From Dickeya aquatica (GTDB taxonomy: Bacteria; Pseudomonadota; Gammaproteobacteria; Enterobacterales; Enterobacteriaceae): DNA of 64,000 bases. The stretch lies in assembly GCF_900095885.1 (NCBI RefSeq), contig NZ_LT615367.1, positions 310,001 through 374,000 of the forward strand, written 5' to 3'. A program made the translations under genes and the position numbers. Each line of letters starts with the position of its first letter. Position 1 is the stretch's first letter. Under the pieces are notes generated by a model. The model was not told the DNA's origin. It did no database searches and worked only from the letters and a program-made list of their open reading frames with translations. This document shows positions 10,723 through 26,696 of this stretch, piece after piece.

Positions 10723-12312
10723 TTAGTGGCGGAAGTGGCGCATGTCGGTAAACAGCATGGCGATGCCGTGCTCGTTGGCCGCCGCGATGACTTCGTCATC
10801 ACGAATGGAACCGCCAGGTTGAATCACACATGTGATACCAACGGCGGCGGCGGCATCGATACCGTCACGGAACGGGAAAAACGCATCGGATGCCATGACC
10901 GAGCCTTTCACCTCAAGCCCTTCATCACCGGCTTTAATGCCCGCAATTTTCGCCGAATACACCCGGCTCATCTGACCGGCACCAATGCCGATAGTCATCT
11001 TGTCTCGGGCATACACAATCGCGTTGGATTTCACAAACTTTGCCACTTTCCAGCAGAACAACGCATCGCGCAGCTCGGCTTCGGTTGGCTGGCGCTCGGT
11101 GACAACACGCAGCTGTGCGCTTTCCACCATGCCCAAATCCCGGTCTTGTACCAGCAATCCACCATTAACGCGTTTGAAATCCAGCCCCGGCACACGCTGT
11201 TGCCATGTGCCACAGGTCAGCACGCGCACATTCTGTTTGGCCGCGGTGACTTTCAGGGCTGCTTCGCTGGCAGACGGTGCGATGATCACTTCCACAAACT
11301 GGCGGCTGATGATGGCCTGCGCCGTGGCTTCATCCAGTTCGCGGTTAAAGGCGATAATGCCGCCGAAGGCTGAGGTCGGGTCGGTTTTATAGGCGCGCTC
11401 ATAGGCGTCCAGAATCGAATCGCCAACGGCCACGCCGCAAGGGTTCGCGTGCTTCACAATCACACAGGCCGGTTCAGCAAACTCTTTAACGCACTCAAGG
11501 GCCGCATCGGTATCGGCGATGTTGTTGTAAGAGAGCGCTTTGCCCTGCAACTGCTGCGCGGTTGCCACAGAGGCTTCTGCAATGTGCTCTTCTATATAGA
11601 AGGCGGCCTGCTGGTGGCTGTTCTCGCCGTAACGCATGTCCTGCTTTTTGATGAAGTTCAGGTTTAGCGTGCGAGGGAAACGACCAGAAGGCTCTGTGGT
11701 GTCGCCGTGATAGGCCGGAACGTTGCTGCCAAAGTAGTTGGCTATCATACTGTCATACGCCGCCGTGTGCTCGAAGGCTTTGATAGCCAGATCAAACCGG
11801 GTTTTGTAAGTCAGGGAGTGCTCGTTGGCATCCATCTCCGCGATGATAGCGCTGTAGTCGCCGCTCTTGACGACGATAGCCACATCATTATGGTTCTTGG
11901 CAGCGGAGCGCACCATGGTCGGCCCGCCGATATCAATGTTTTCTACCGCGTCTTCTAAGGTGCAATCGGCTTTAGCGACAGTCTGGGCAAACGGGTAAAG
12001 ATTGACGACCACCATGTCGATGGGCTGGATGTTGTGTTGGGTCATGATGGCATCATCCTGACCACGGCGGCCCAGAATGCCGCCATGCACTTTGGGATGC
12101 AGTGTTTTCACGCGTCCGTCCATCATTTCAGGAAAGCCGGTGTAATCGGATACTTCGGTTACTGGCAAACCCGCATCAGCCAGCAGACGAGCCGTACCAC
12201 CGGTAGACAGCAGCTCGACGCCACGCTGCGACAGCGCCTGGGCAAATTCAACGATACCGGCTTTGTCAGACACGCTGAGTAAAGCACGACGGATAGGACG
12301 ACGTTGTTGCAT
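10723..12312 (-). CDS. purH: Bifunctional AICAR formyltransferase / IMP cyclohydrolase PurH
   Basis: Carries the last two steps to IMP. The 529-residue protein has an N-terminal IMP cyclohydrolase domain ([40 protein letters not shown]) and a C-terminal formyltransferase domain with the KHANPCGVA motif, [11 protein letters not shown] and the ending [14 protein letters not shown]. First gene of purHD, transcribed away from the rRNA operon, exactly as next to rrnE in E. coli. A PurR operator lies about 170 bp upstream. Confidence 0.98.
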   Translation of the reverse strand: MQQRRPIRRALLSVSDKAGIVEFAQALSQRGVELLSTGGTARLLADAGLPVTEVSDYTGFPEMMDGRVKTLHPKVHGGILGRRGQDDAIMTQHNIQPIDMVVVNLYPFAQTVAKADCTLEDAVENIDIGGPTMVRSAAKNHNDVAIVVKSGDYSAIIAEMDANEHSLTYKTRFDLAIKAFEHTAAYDSMIANYFGSNVPAYHGDTTEPSGRFPRTLNLNFIKKQDMRYGENSHQQAAFYIEEHIAEASVATAQQLQGKALSYNNIADTDAALECVKEFAEPACVIVKHANPCGVAVGDSILDAYERAYKTDPTSAFGGIIAFNRELDEATAQAIISRQFVEVIIAPSASEAALKVTAAKQNVRVLTCGTWQQRVPGLDFKRVNGGLLVQDRDLGMVESAQLRVVTERQPTEAELRDALFCWKVAKFVKSNAIVYARDKMTIGIGAGQMSRVYSAKIAGIKAGDEGLEVKGSVMASDAFFPFRDGIDAAAAVGITCVIQPGGSIRDDEVIAAANEHGIAMLFTDMRHFRH

Positions 12313-12481
12313 GATGGTTTGATTCCCCTGACTTAGGTTCTTACTTTAAAGAGCGTTAGGTGAATATTAAGGCTATCGCTGCGGTTATCGGTAAAGACAA
12401 GGGCAGTATCAGGCCGGTATTCAGCTAACACACTCATAAATGCGTACTAATATATGTAGAGTAATCCGCGTGCGAATTGTA

Positions 12482-12497
12482 GCGAAAACGTTTGCGT
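12482..12497 (-). promoter_or_regulatory. PurR operator of purHD
   Basis: The minus strand reads ACGCAAACGTTTTCGC, one base from the consensus palindrome ACGCAAACGTTTTCGT. It lies upstream of purH in the divergent purH/rrn region. PurR with hypoxanthine or guanine is expected to repress purHD here. Confidence 0.85.
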
Positions 12498-12614
12498 GAT
12501 GCTCGCCAAATTTCAAGAAATGCCACCTCTGTGGATAACTCTGTGCAAAATAAGGTATAAACGGCACTTTTGCTGTGGAATGCAGCGAACGCACGATTTA
12601 TCGCAAAATACCGG

Positions 12615-12642
12615 TTGCGGCCTGATAAGAAGTCCCTATAAT
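12615..12642 (+). promoter_or_regulatory. rRNA operon promoter P1
   Basis: TTGCGG (12615-12620), a 16-nt spacer and TATAAT (12637-12642), followed by a GC-rich discriminator (GCGACCCCACTGACACGG) very like E. coli rrn P1. The 16-nt spacer and discriminator are the features linked to stringent, growth-rate control. The AT-rich DNA just upstream could hold an UP element and Fis sites. Confidence 0.85.
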
Positions 12643-12711
12643 GCGACCCCACTGACACGGCAACAGCGGCAACGCAACGCGGTGTCAGCGAAGAAGAAAC
12701 GAAAAAAAGCG

Positions 12712-12739
12712 TTGACTCTTCATGAGGAAAGCGTAGTAT
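12712..12739 (+). promoter_or_regulatory. rRNA operon promoter P2
   Basis: TTGACT (12712-12717), a 16-nt spacer and TAGTAT (12734-12739), about 97 bp after P1 and matching the layout of E. coli rrn P2. Confidence 0.8.
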
Positions 12740-12776
12740 ACGCCACCTCGCGACAGCAGGCTCAGGCCGGTCGCAC

Positions 12777-12789
12777 TGCTCTTTAACAA
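12777..12789 (+). promoter_or_regulatory. boxA antitermination site in the rrn leader
   Basis: TGCTCTTTAACAA is the boxA element bound by NusB/NusE for ribosomal antitermination. A second copy lies in the spacer before 23S at 14804-14816. Confidence 0.9.
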
Positions 12790-12792
12790 TTA

Positions 12793-12810
12793 ATCAGACA
12801 ATCTGTGTGG
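12793..12810 (+). other. 5' arm of the 16S precursor processing stem
   Basis: Eighteen bases upstream of 16S (12793-12810) are the exact reverse complement of 14500-14517 just after 16S. The pairing loops out the whole 16S and forms the double-stranded RNase III target that frees pre-16S. Confidence 0.85.
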
Positions 12811-12933
12811 GCACTCGCAGGACACTTCGCAAAAACTTTTGTGAAAGTCTTGAAGAGTGACAACAGTTAATTCATTACGAAATAACAGTAAATTCTTTGA
12901 GCACCGTTTTCTTCGGAAAACACAATCAAACTT

Positions 12934-14475
<1,542 letters not shown>

Positions 14476-14543
14476 CCGAGTGAAGAGCCTGCGTGGTGTC
14501 CACACAGATTGTCTGATGAAGAAGATGAGCAGTAAAACCTTAT

Positions 14544-14620
<77 letters not shown>

Positions 14621-14677
14621 GTTTCGCGAGGGTGCGGGAGCACGGCGCGGGGCTGAAAAAGGTTGAACTCACACAAT

Positions 14678-14753
14678 GGGGCTATAGCTCAGCTGGGAGA
14701 GCGCCTGCTTTGCACGCAGGAGGTCTGCGGTTCGATCCCGCATAGCTCCACCA
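14678..14753 (+). tRNA. tRNA-Ala (anticodon TGC)
   Basis: A 76-nt tRNA beginning GGGGCTATAGCTCAG and ending in CCA, with anticodon TGC at 14711-14713 and T loop GGTTCGATCCC. The Ile plus Ala pair is the type found in E. coli rrnA, rrnD and rrnH, not the single tRNA-Glu type of rrnE. Confidence 0.98.
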
Positions 14754-14803
14754 TTAACGAATGACTTCAGAGTGTACTGGCAACAGTATGCTGCGAAGTA
14801 TTC

Positions 14804-14816
14804 TGCTCTTTAACAA
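14804..14816 (+). promoter_or_regulatory. Spacer boxA before 23S rRNA
   Basis: TGCTCTTTAACAA, identical to the leader boxA. Just after it, GAACAAGCTGAA (14821-14832) is the exact complement of TTCAGCTTGTTC at 17868-17879. These arms form the outer part of the 23S processing stem. Confidence 0.85.
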
Positions 14817-14919
14817 TCTGGAACAAGCTGAAAAATTGAAACGACAGCATGTGTATGAGAATGCATGTGTTGTTCGAGTCTCTCAAAAACTTGCATCCCG
14901 AAACACCTTCGGGTTGTGA

Positions 14920-17828
<2,909 letters not shown>

Positions 17829-17944
17829 ACAACACCGAAGGTGTTTTAGAGAGACGGAAAGAAGAGATTCAGCTTGTTCAGAGATTGGTTCGGGTGGTTG
17901 TGTGTAAGCGAAAGCGGAGCATGACGGCCGGAATGAAACGAATT

Positions 17945-18064
17945 TGCCTGGCGGCGACAGCGCGGTGGTCCCACCTGACCCCATGCCGAACTCAGAAGTG
18001 AAACGCCGTAGCGCCGATGGTAGTGTGGGGTCTCCCCATGCGAGAGTAGGGAACTGCCAGGCAT
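17945..18064 (+). rRNA. rrf: 5S ribosomal RNA
   Basis: A 120-nt 5S rRNA from TGCCTGGCGGC to GCCAGGCAT, whose ends pair. It contains CCCATGCCGAACTCAGAAGTGAAACG, the standard loop region. It is the last gene of the operon; no distal tRNA or second 5S follows. Confidence 0.98.
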
Positions 18065-18078
18065 CAAACAGAGCGAAG

Positions 18079-18110
18079 GGCCCGGTCGAAAGACCGGGCC
18101 TTTTGTTTTT
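18079..18110 (+). terminator. rRNA operon terminator
   Basis: A perfect 9-bp stem GGCCCGGTC/GACCGGGCC closed by a GAAA tetraloop, followed by TTTTGTTTTT: a strong intrinsic terminator 15 bp after 5S. The remaining bases to 18332 hold no gene; a longer-range stem (AAAGCCGGT at 18202, ACCGGCTTT at 18229) may help end agaR transcription on the other strand. Confidence 0.95.
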
Positions 18111-18332
18111 TGTGTGGTTTTTTTGGGGTAAACAGGGTTGGCCTTGCTGGCCAGAACGGCTCTTGCCCCGCATCTGGGCCTGAACCGCCATGTGTTTTGC
18201 TAAAGCCGGTTTTGGTGTTTTGCTTCAGACCGGCTTTGGAACTACCCTATCAGAGACGTGGTTAATTCGTCATGCAGGCTACCCGGCATTGCTTTTGCTG
18301 GTGTGTTTGCGTCGGGCTGAATGCCAATTGCC

Positions 18333-19139
18333 TTATTCAGCGTCAGCTGGAACCAATAAAACCTCAATACCCGCATGTCTCAAACCATTCAGAATATCTG
18401 TCGGTAAAGCATCATCGGTTATCAGGGTGTGAATGCGTGGAGTTTCAACGATTCTGTGCAGACTGAGTCGGCAGAATTTACTGGAGTCGGTAACGACCAC
18501 GATTTTTTCTGCAACCTGACACATGCAACGATTAAGTCGCGCTTCATCCTCATGGTGGGTGCTGATCCCCCGCTCAAGGTCAATACCATCCACACCGAGA
18601 AATAGCATGTCAAAATGGTAGTTTTGCAGGGCTTGTTCCGCTTGTGCGCCATAAAACGAGAGCGATTTACGGCGCAGGTGCCCACCTGTCATCAGTAATT
18701 CGACTCCTTCAGCGTCCAACAATGCATTGGCGACATTCATGCCGTTGGTCATCACCAAAATATCCTGATGAGCCTGTAGATGCCGTGCCACCTCGAGTGT
18801 TGTTGTCCCTGAATCAAGAATGACGCGGCACCCTGGGTAAATAAGTGTTGCTGCCAGCGCCCCTATTCGCTGTTTGACCGGTGTGTTGAGCACACTTTTA
18901 TCAGCAATGGTGCGCTCGGGTACGGTTTGGCTGGGTTCGCACAACAGCGCACCGCCATAAGCACGTACCGCCACGCCCTGTTTTTCCAGAAACGCCAGAT
19001 CATTACGAATGGTAACGGTAGACACCTGATAATGACTGGCTAACTCATTGACCTGCACACTGCCATTCGTGCGCAGTTGCTGCATGATTTTCTCCCGCCG
19101 CTCGCTGGTGCCGAGCACATTTTTTTCAGTTATTTGCAT
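18333..19139 (-). CDS. agaR: AgaR, DeoR-family repressor of the aga cluster
   Basis: A 268-residue regulator that closely resembles E. coli AgaR. The N-terminal winged helix-turn-helix reads [17 protein letters not shown], then [17 protein letters not shown]. The C-terminal DeoR sugar-phosphate sensor domain has [36 protein letters not shown] and [17 protein letters not shown]. The ATG at 19139 has AGAAGGG at the right distance; one upstream in-frame ATG is less likely. It faces away from agaZ and probably represses the cluster until an amino-sugar phosphate binds. AgaR-like operator motifs lie in the shared region. Confidence 0.95.
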   Translation of the reverse strand: MQITEKNVLGTSERREKIMQQLRTNGSVQVNELASHYQVSTVTIRNDLAFLEKQGVAVRAYGGALLCEPSQTVPERTIADKSVLNTPVKQRIGALAATLIYPGCRVILDSGTTTLEVARHLQAHQDILVMTNGMNVANALLDAEGVELLMTGGHLRRKSLSFYGAQAEQALQNYHFDMLFLGVDGIDLERGISTHHEDEARLNRCMCQVAEKIVVVTDSSKFCRLSLHRIVETPRIHTLITDDALPTDILNGLRHAGIEVLLVPADAE

Positions 19140-19176
19140 AATCCCTTCTGCCAACATGCTGTGATAAATAGACTAC

Positions 19177-19195
19177 TTTCATTATTTTCTCTTTC
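19177..19195 (+). promoter_or_regulatory. Weak AgaR-like operator near agaR
   Basis: TTTCATTATTTTCTCTTTC resembles the pyrimidine-rich E. coli AgaR operator consensus (as I recall it, TTTCRTTTYRTTTYNYTT) with three mismatches. Its place 38 bp before the agaR start suggests autoregulation. Confidence 0.4.
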
Positions 19196-19280
19196 ATATT
19201 AATACCCACCGGTTACCTCAAATCAAGCTTTCACTCAGTTAAATAATGGGGCCATTTTTTGTTAAACGTCGCCATTATTC

Positions 19281-19300
19281 TTTCATTTCCTTTCTTTTTG
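19281..19300 (+). promoter_or_regulatory. AgaR operator upstream of agaZ
   Basis: TTTCATTTCCTTTCTTTTTG fits the AgaR consensus with a single mismatch. It lies in the agaR/agaZ divergent region and overlaps a possible CRP site. Confidence 0.6.
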
Positions 19301-19315
19301 TGATCGTGTTCATGA
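19298..19315 (+). promoter_or_regulatory. Possible CRP site upstream of agaZ
   Basis: TGTGA-N6-TCATG at 19299-19314: a perfect left half and a 3/5 right half of the CRP consensus. Catabolite activation of a sugar operon is expected, but the site is imperfect. Confidence 0.4.
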
Positions 19316-19398
19316 TGTGAACACTGCCGTGTTTCCCTTCAGAGGGGAAGCGTATATGGTTTTGAAAGGAATCGAAACCATTTCGATGAATAAAAGAC

Positions 19399-19418
19399 AC
19401 AAAGGAAGCGAAATGAAA
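19399..19418 (-). promoter_or_regulatory. AgaR operator over the agaZ ribosome site and start
   Basis: The minus strand reads TTTCATTTCGCTTCC then TTTGT, one mismatch from the AgaR consensus. It overlaps the Shine-Dalgarno (AAAGGAAG) and the ATG of agaZ. Part of the motif may therefore be forced by the ribosome site, so occupancy by AgaR is less certain than the match suggests. Confidence 0.45.
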
Positions 19419-20708
19419 TTAATGAAGTCATTAATCGAAAGGCATAAACAGGGCGAATCCATAGGGATATACGCTGTCTGTTCTGCTCATCCCTTGGTGC
19501 TGGAAGCCGCTTTCCGACTTGCCGCACAAAGGAATGAGCTGTTGCTGGTCGAGGCGACGTCTAATCAGGTAGACCAATTCGGTGGTTATACCGGCATGAC
19601 TCCGGCTGATTTTCGTGACCGTCTTTATCAACTCGCTGCGGAGTGTCACTTCCCTGTTCATCGTCTTATTTTGGGTGGCGATCACCTCGGTCCCAACCGC
19701 TGGCAGGGAGAGCCGGCTGAATTGGCTATGGCTCATGCCGAAGAGTTAATCGCCAGTTATGTTCGTGCCGGGTTCAAAAAGATTCATCTTGATTGCAGCA
19801 TGTCTTGCCAGGGTGATCCGTTACCTCTGACAGATGAGTGGGTTGCAGAGCGTGCCGCACGCCTGGCGCGCGTTGCCGAACAGACCTGTCAGGCTGAGTT
19901 TGGATGTTGCGATCTGCTGTATGTGATTGGCACAGAAGTGCCCGTACCTGGTGGGGCGCATGAAGCGCTGGCAGAGGTGGCTGTGACGACACCACAGGCG
20001 GCACACCACACTCTTGAAGCCCACCGGCAGGCGTTCATTCACGCCGGGCTAGACGCTATCTGGCCACGGGTGATTGCTTTGGTGGTACAACCGGGCGTCG
20101 AGTTTGATCACACTCATGTCGTTGATTATCAGCCCGAGAAAGCAGCCCGGCTGAGCGCTGCGCTTGATGAGTATCCGCACATGGTATTCGAGGCGCATTC
20201 TACCGATTATCAAACGCCACAAGCCTATCGTCAGCTGGTTTGCGACCATTTCGCCATTCTCAAGGTTGGCCCGGCGCTGACATTTGCACTGCGTGAAGCG
20301 TTATTCGCGCTTGCGGCGATTGAAGAGGAGTTGGTGGTCGCCAGGTCGTGTTCAGGCCTGCGTCAGGTCATGGAAGAGGCCATGCTAGATCGCCCCGAAT
20401 TTTGGCGTAGCCATTATCAGGGCAGCGCCAATTCATGCCGCCTGGCGCGCGGCTATAGCTATTCAGACCGCATTCGCTACTACTGGCCTGACGCTCGGGC
20501 AGAGGCGTGCTATGCCAGGCTGCTAAACAATTTGGCCGCGGCACCTATCCCTTTGCCGCTGCTTAGCCAGCACTTGCCCTTGCAGTATCACAAGGTGCGC
20601 CAGGGCAGGCTATCGGCTACCTCTCATGACCTCATTCTCGATCAGGTACAGGAAGTGTTACGGCACTATGCCTGTGCCTGTTCGCCGCAACTTGACCCTG
20701 TAGTGTAA
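19413..20708 (+). CDS. kbaZ: D-tagatose-1,6-bisphosphate aldolase subunit AgaZ/KbaZ
   Basis: The large, non-catalytic subunit that activates KbaY for cleaving tagatose 1,6-bisphosphate. The 431-residue product matches the GatZ/KbaZ family along its length: [14 protein letters not shown] near residue 20, [68 protein letters not shown] and [15 protein letters not shown]. The ATG at 19413 has AAGGAAG 6 nt upstream and gives the family N-terminus ([14 protein letters not shown]); longer in-frame starts run over the promoter. First gene of the catabolic operon, 12 bp before agaS. Confidence 0.95.
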   Translation: MKLMKSLIERHKQGESIGIYAVCSAHPLVLEAAFRLAAQRNELLLVEATSNQVDQFGGYTGMTPADFRDRLYQLAAECHFPVHRLILGGDHLGPNRWQGEPAELAMAHAEELIASYVRAGFKKIHLDCSMSCQGDPLPLTDEWVAERAARLARVAEQTCQAEFGCCDLLYVIGTEVPVPGGAHEALAEVAVTTPQAAHHTLEAHRQAFIHAGLDAIWPRVIALVVQPGVEFDHTHVVDYQPEKAARLSAALDEYPHMVFEAHSTDYQTPQAYRQLVCDHFAILKVGPALTFALREALFALAAIEEELVVARSCSGLRQVMEEAMLDRPEFWRSHYQGSANSCRLARGYSYSDRIRYYWPDARAEACYARLLNNLAAAPIPLPLLSQHLPLQYHKVRQGRLSATSHDLILDQVQEVLRHYACACSPQLDPVV

Positions 20709-20720
20709 GGAGCTGTAGAC

Positions 20721-21932
20721 ATGATCCTTGGTTATTCAGTCGAGGCATTACGTACTGCCAATGGCCTTGCGACAGCCCGTGAAATTTACCAGCAACCGGC
20801 TGCCTGGTGCGAAACGCTGACGATGGTGGCGGAGCATCGCAAGACGCTGGATCGCTTCCTTGCGCCGTTGCTGTCTTATGGCAATCTGCGCGTGATCCTG
20901 ACCGGTGCGGGGACATCGGCTTTTGCCGGGCGGGCGCTGGCTCCCTATCTGGCCGCCGCCCTGAATGCGCGTGTTGAGGCGATAGCGACTACCGATATTG
21001 TCACCGACCCGGCAGAGTATCTGGCTCAGGACTGCCCTACGTTGCTCATCTCGTTCGCCCGTTCCGGCAATAGCCCGGAAAGTGTGGCTGCCGTTGAGCT
21101 TGCCAGCCAACTGCTTAGCCACTGCTACCATCTTGTGCTGACCTGCAACGGCGAGGGCAAGCTCTATCAGCGTTGCCTGCAAGAGCCGCATTCGCTGGCG
21201 CTGTTGATGCCAGCCCAAACCCATGACCGCAGTTTTGCCATGACCAGTAGCCTGACCAGCATGATGCTGAGTTGTCTGGCGGTCTTTCTGCCGCAGCGGT
21301 TTAGCCAGCAACGTTGTGCACAATTGGCGGTAGCTGGTGAGGCTATCTTGCAACAAGCGGTTCAGTGCGTACCGCGCTGGAATGGCCCAATGGCCCAGCG
21401 GGTTATCTATCTTGGCAGCGGTAGTCTGCAAGGCATTGCACAGGAAGCGGCCTTAAAACTGCTGGAGCTGACCGCAGGGCGCGTGGTGGCGATGTTTGAT
21501 TCGCCAACCGGGTTTCGCCACGGCCCCAAGTCTGTGGTGAACGAACAGACGCTGATTGTGTTGTTTATCTCCAATGATCCCTACACCCGTCAATATGACC
21601 TGGATTTGCTGCGCGAGTTACGCACTGACGCACAGGCTGCTCGCGTAGTGGCGATAGCCGACAGGCACGATAGCCGCATCGAGGAAGGTGAGCACCTCTA
21701 CCTGCCCGAAACCCTGCAAGGGGACGATGCCCAACTGGCATTTTGTTACCTGCTGTACGCCCAGTTCTATGCCTTCCACACCGCCTTAAGCCTGGGAATT
21801 GGCCCTGATAATCCGTGCCCTGGCGGGCACGTTAACCGGGTGGTGCAAGGGGTGAAAATTTACCCGCATGAACGCCACAATGATGAGGCAATGCGCAGGA
21901 AGCAGGCCGAAGGGAAATTGCTATCAATTTGA
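20721..21932 (+). CDS. agaS: Galactosamine-6-phosphate deaminase/isomerase AgaS
   Basis: Converts galactosamine 6-phosphate to tagatose 6-phosphate with loss of ammonia. The 403-residue protein has two SIS domains, as in GlmS and AgaS. Motifs include ILTGAGTSAFAGRALAPYL, SFARSGNSPESVAAVELA, MPAQTHDRSFAMTSSLT, LGSGSLQGIAQEAALKLLELTAG and DSPTGFRHGPKSVVNE. It is about 20 residues longer than E. coli AgaS. No agaI gene is present, which fits AgaS being the real deaminase. It is followed by a 103-bp gap before agaF. Confidence 0.94.
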   Translation: MILGYSVEALRTANGLATAREIYQQPAAWCETLTMVAEHRKTLDRFLAPLLSYGNLRVILTGAGTSAFAGRALAPYLAAALNARVEAIATTDIVTDPAEYLAQDCPTLLISFARSGNSPESVAAVELASQLLSHCYHLVLTCNGEGKLYQRCLQEPHSLALLMPAQTHDRSFAMTSSLTSMMLSCLAVFLPQRFSQQRCAQLAVAGEAILQQAVQCVPRWNGPMAQRVIYLGSGSLQGIAQEAALKLLELTAGRVVAMFDSPTGFRHGPKSVVNEQTLIVLFISNDPYTRQYDLDLLRELRTDAQAARVVAIADRHDSRIEEGEHLYLPETLQGDDAQLAFCYLLYAQFYAFHTALSLGIGPDNPCPGGHVNRVVQGVKIYPHERHNDEAMRRKQAEGKLLSI

Positions 21933-22035
21933 ATGTATTGAGTATTTACCCTCTCAATGGGTTGGGTTTTCTCCAGGTAGCCTGTTGTTAACCCTGTGGA
22001 GTTGTGTTGAGTCCTTTAGAAAAGGAGTGCATTAC

Positions 22036-22475
22036 ATGCTGGGCATCATCATCAGTGGTCATGGCGCGTTTGCCAGTGGAATGGCAAAAGCGGTGGAGCA
22101 GGTTTTGGGTGAGCAGCCCAATGTCGCGGTGATTGATTTTCCTGAATCATCGACCACCAGCACGTTAACGCTGCAATTTGAAGCAGCGCTTGCTGCGCTG
22201 GAGCAAGGGGACGGTGTGGTATTCCTCACGGATTTACTGGGCGGAACCCCCTTTCGTGTGGCTTCGCTGTTAGCGATGGCGGCACCCAAACGTGAAGTGA
22301 TAACCGGGATCAATCTTCAGCTATTACTGGAGATGCTGTTAGAACGTGATGCGTTGAGTGCCAGTGAGTTTCGCGTCCAGGCGCTGGCATGCGGACACCG
22401 TGGATTGACCTCTCTGGCGGATGAAATACGCAAAGAAAGCCAGTCACAGGCGTGTCTGGCGGAGGAGGGGATTTG

Positions 22476-22476
<1 letters not shown>
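22036..22476 (+). CDS. agaF: PTS EIIA component of galactosamine class, AgaF
   Basis: A 146-residue mannose-family EIIA. His9 in IIISGHGAFASGM is the expected phosphohistidine that receives phosphate from HPr. FLTDLLGGTPFRVAS is the second family signature. The ATG at 22036 follows AAAAGGAG; longer in-frame starts would lie over the end of agaS. Its stop overlaps agaA by one base (TGATG). It works with the IIB, IIC and IID genes downstream. Confidence 0.92.
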
Positions 22477-24526
<2,050 letters not shown>

Positions 24527-24575
24527 AAATATTCATGAATAAAAATATCAAAAATATAAAGCAAGGAATTTAACG

Positions 24576-25046
24576 ATGCCGAATATTGTCTATACCCGAA
24601 TTGATGAGCGAGGATTACATGGTCAGGTTGCCGTAGGCCATGGGCCGCACTCTGGATGTAATCTGATTCTTTTTGCTAATGACGCTGTTGCACAAGACCC
24701 GGCACAGCAGGCATTAGCAAAAATGTCAGCCGGTGAATTTGATACGCGCTTTTTTAGCCTGCAAAAAACGATAGATATTATTCATAAAGCAGCCGACCAC
24801 CAGAAAATATTTATCCTGGTTCGCACCCCACAAGACGCATTAACGCTGGTGAAAGGCGGTGTGCCGATTAAAAAAATAAATATTGGGAACATGCACTACA
24901 AGGAAGGAAAAGAGCAAATTCATGCGACGGTTTCGTTAGATGAACGTGACAAAAATGCATTCAGGGAATTGGTTAGTCTGGGGGTGTCCTGCACGATTCA
25001 GCGTAACCCATCAGATATACCAATAAATATTGAACAATACTTATAA
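24576..25046 (+). CDS. agaV: PTS EIIB component of mannose family, AgaV-like
   Basis: A 156-residue EIIB that starts MPNIVYTRIDERGLHGQV, with His15 as the expected phosphorylation site. FFSLQKTIDIIHKAADHQKIFILVRTP and INIGNMHYKEGKEQI are typical of AgaB/AgaV. The start most resembles E. coli AgaV (MPNIVLSRIDER). The residues after the histidine (VAVGHGPHSGC) differ from the usual GQVGVQW. From here the sequence is clearly more AT-rich than the upstream genes. Preceded by AAGGAATTTAACG. Confidence 0.88.
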   Translation: MPNIVYTRIDERGLHGQVAVGHGPHSGCNLILFANDAVAQDPAQQALAKMSAGEFDTRFFSLQKTIDIIHKAADHQKIFILVRTPQDALTLVKGGVPIKKINIGNMHYKEGKEQIHATVSLDERDKNAFRELVSLGVSCTIQRNPSDIPINIEQYL

Positions 25047-25055
25047 GGCATAGGT

Positions 25056-25835
25056 ATGGATATTTTGACGGTGTTATTTATTGCTTTATGGGTCGGTCTT
25101 GCCGGGCTGGATTATTATGGCTCTGGATTCATGATAGGCAGGCCTATCGTGACAGGAACCGTCGTCGGTTTAATCATGGGAGATATCAAGTCAGGCCTGG
25201 AAATTGGTGCAACATTAGAATTGGCCTGGCTTGGTCTCATGCCATTAGCAGGTGCCCAGCCACCGAATGTCACCATTGGTGCCGCGTTAGGGGTGGTTTT
25301 TGGTATTCAGTCAGGCTTATCTCCCAGCGCGGTTGTTGGGGTCGCTATTCCATTTGCTATCTTGATGCAGCAGTTAACCGTTATTCAATTTACCGCCTTT
25401 GCCACATTAATGTCGAAGGTCGATAAAATGGCGGGTGCATGTGATGTAAAAGGCATTGAGCGCGTTAATTATCTGGGGATGTCGGCCTATTTTTTCACCT
25501 TTTTTATCTGCGCATTTATTCCTGCATGGTTTGGCGATGTTGTTGCAAAGGCGATTGTAGAACAGGTGCCAAAAGTTATTATCGACGGGTTAAGTATAGC
25601 CGGTGCCATGATGCCTGCGCTCGGCTTTGCCATGCTATTAAAAATGATGTTGAAAGAGAAAAAATATATTCCTTTTTTCATTATAGGTTTTGTCTGTGCC
25701 ACGTTCTTAAAACTGCCAATTATTGCTATTGCACTGCTTGGAACCTCGGTGGCGATTATTGATTATTTCAATCATACCGAACGTAAAAGTAGTATCACGC
25801 CGTCTGATGATAAACAAATGGATGAGGGCATCTGA
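25056..25835 (+). CDS. agaW: PTS EIIC component, AgaW-like
   Basis: A 259-residue membrane component with repeated hydrophobic helices: N-terminal TVLFIALWVGLAGLDYYGSG, GRPIVTGTVVGLIMGD and ALGVVFGIQSG. The segment GATLELAWLGLMPLAGAQPPN is a signature of mannose-family EIIC. The C-terminal tail is hydrophilic (NHTERKSSITPSDDK). It forms the sugar channel with the IID protein encoded next, 1 bp after its stop. Confidence 0.9.
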   Translation: MDILTVLFIALWVGLAGLDYYGSGFMIGRPIVTGTVVGLIMGDIKSGLEIGATLELAWLGLMPLAGAQPPNVTIGAALGVVFGIQSGLSPSAVVGVAIPFAILMQQLTVIQFTAFATLMSKVDKMAGACDVKGIERVNYLGMSAYFFTFFICAFIPAWFGDVVAKAIVEQVPKVIIDGLSIAGAMMPALGFAMLLKMMLKEKKYIPFFIIGFVCATFLKLPIIAIALLGTSVAIIDYFNHTERKSSITPSDDKQMDEGI

Positions 25836-25836
25836 T

Positions 25837-26676
25837 ATGTCACAACATACTTCCGAAATTATTAATGATGACGAGTATCTTGATAAGGATGCCGGTGCCG
25901 AACTGGATAAAAAGATCATGAGGCAGTCCTGGCTACGTATGCTATGGGTTCAGGCATCGTTTAATTATCAGCGTATGCAGTCATCCGGTTTTCTTTATGC
26001 TATGTTGCCTGCATTACAGCGCATTCATAAGAATAAGCGGGATCTTTCTTTATCCTTAAAGTTACATAATGAATTTTTTAATACATCGCCGTGGCTGGTT
26101 TCTTTCATGCAAGGCGTTATTCTGGCAATGGAAAAAGGCAAGCAGCCGATAGAAACCATTCGCTCTTTCAAAGTGGCGGCAATGGGGCCACTCGGCGGGA
26201 TTGGTGATGCGATGTGTCAATTGACCATATTGCCGATTACCGCCTCAATTGCCGCAGCGTTAGCGCTGGATAATGTCTATATCGCGCCCATTATTTTCTT
26301 ATTGCTGTTTAATTTGATCAGATTTTCAATTTATATTCCTCTTTTTAATTATGGGTATAAGTTAGGGTTAAATGCACTTGGTACGTTAAAGCAGCAAAGC
26401 GAAGCGTTTAGCCGCGGTGCTACCATACTTGGATTGACGGTTGTCGGCGCGTTGACGGCATCATTTGTCAGAGTCAGGCTGGGTGCTGAAATTCATCTTG
26501 GCGATACATTGATCAATATTCAAGATGGGATTTTAGACAAGATTATGCCAAATATTCTTCCCCTCATTATTGTTATTGGTTGCTACAAATTAATTATGCG
26601 TGGGTTGTCACCAGTGAAAACAATGCTCGGAATGATTATTGGTTCTGTGTTTTTTCATTATTTCGGTATTCTTTAA
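25837..26676 (+). CDS. agaE: PTS EIID component, AgaE-like
   Basis: A 279-residue EIID of the mannose family. It has a hydrophilic N-terminus, then LRMLWVQASFNYQRMQSSGFLYAMLPAL, FFNTSPWLVSFMQGVILAMEK and FKVAAMGPLGGIGDAMCQ, the diagnostic EIID block, followed by membrane helices to the C-terminus. The ATG at 25837 is 1 bp after the agaW stop. With AgaF, AgaV and AgaW it completes one phosphotransferase system for GalNAc or galactosamine uptake. Confidence 0.9.
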   Translation: MSQHTSEIINDDEYLDKDAGAELDKKIMRQSWLRMLWVQASFNYQRMQSSGFLYAMLPALQRIHKNKRDLSLSLKLHNEFFNTSPWLVSFMQGVILAMEKGKQPIETIRSFKVAAMGPLGGIGDAMCQLTILPITASIAAALALDNVYIAPIIFLLLFNLIRFSIYIPLFNYGYKLGLNALGTLKQQSEAFSRGATILGLTVVGALTASFVRVRLGAEIHLGDTLINIQDGILDKIMPNILPLIIVIGCYKLIMRGLSPVKTMLGMIIGSVFFHYFGIL

Positions 26677-26696
26677 GAAATCAATGAGGGGGACGT

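Noticed and set aside
18190..18466. Small plus-strand frames after the rRNA terminator
   Set aside because: Overlap the 3' end of agaR on the other strand and lack ribosome sites.
19363..19378. A further AgaR-like site in the agaZ leader
   Set aside because: Four mismatches to the consensus; too weak to list as an operator.
19317..19412. A longer N-terminus for the AgaZ/KbaZ protein
   Set aside because: The extra 32 codons lie over the regulatory region, resemble no family member, and the ATG at 19413 has a much better ribosome site.
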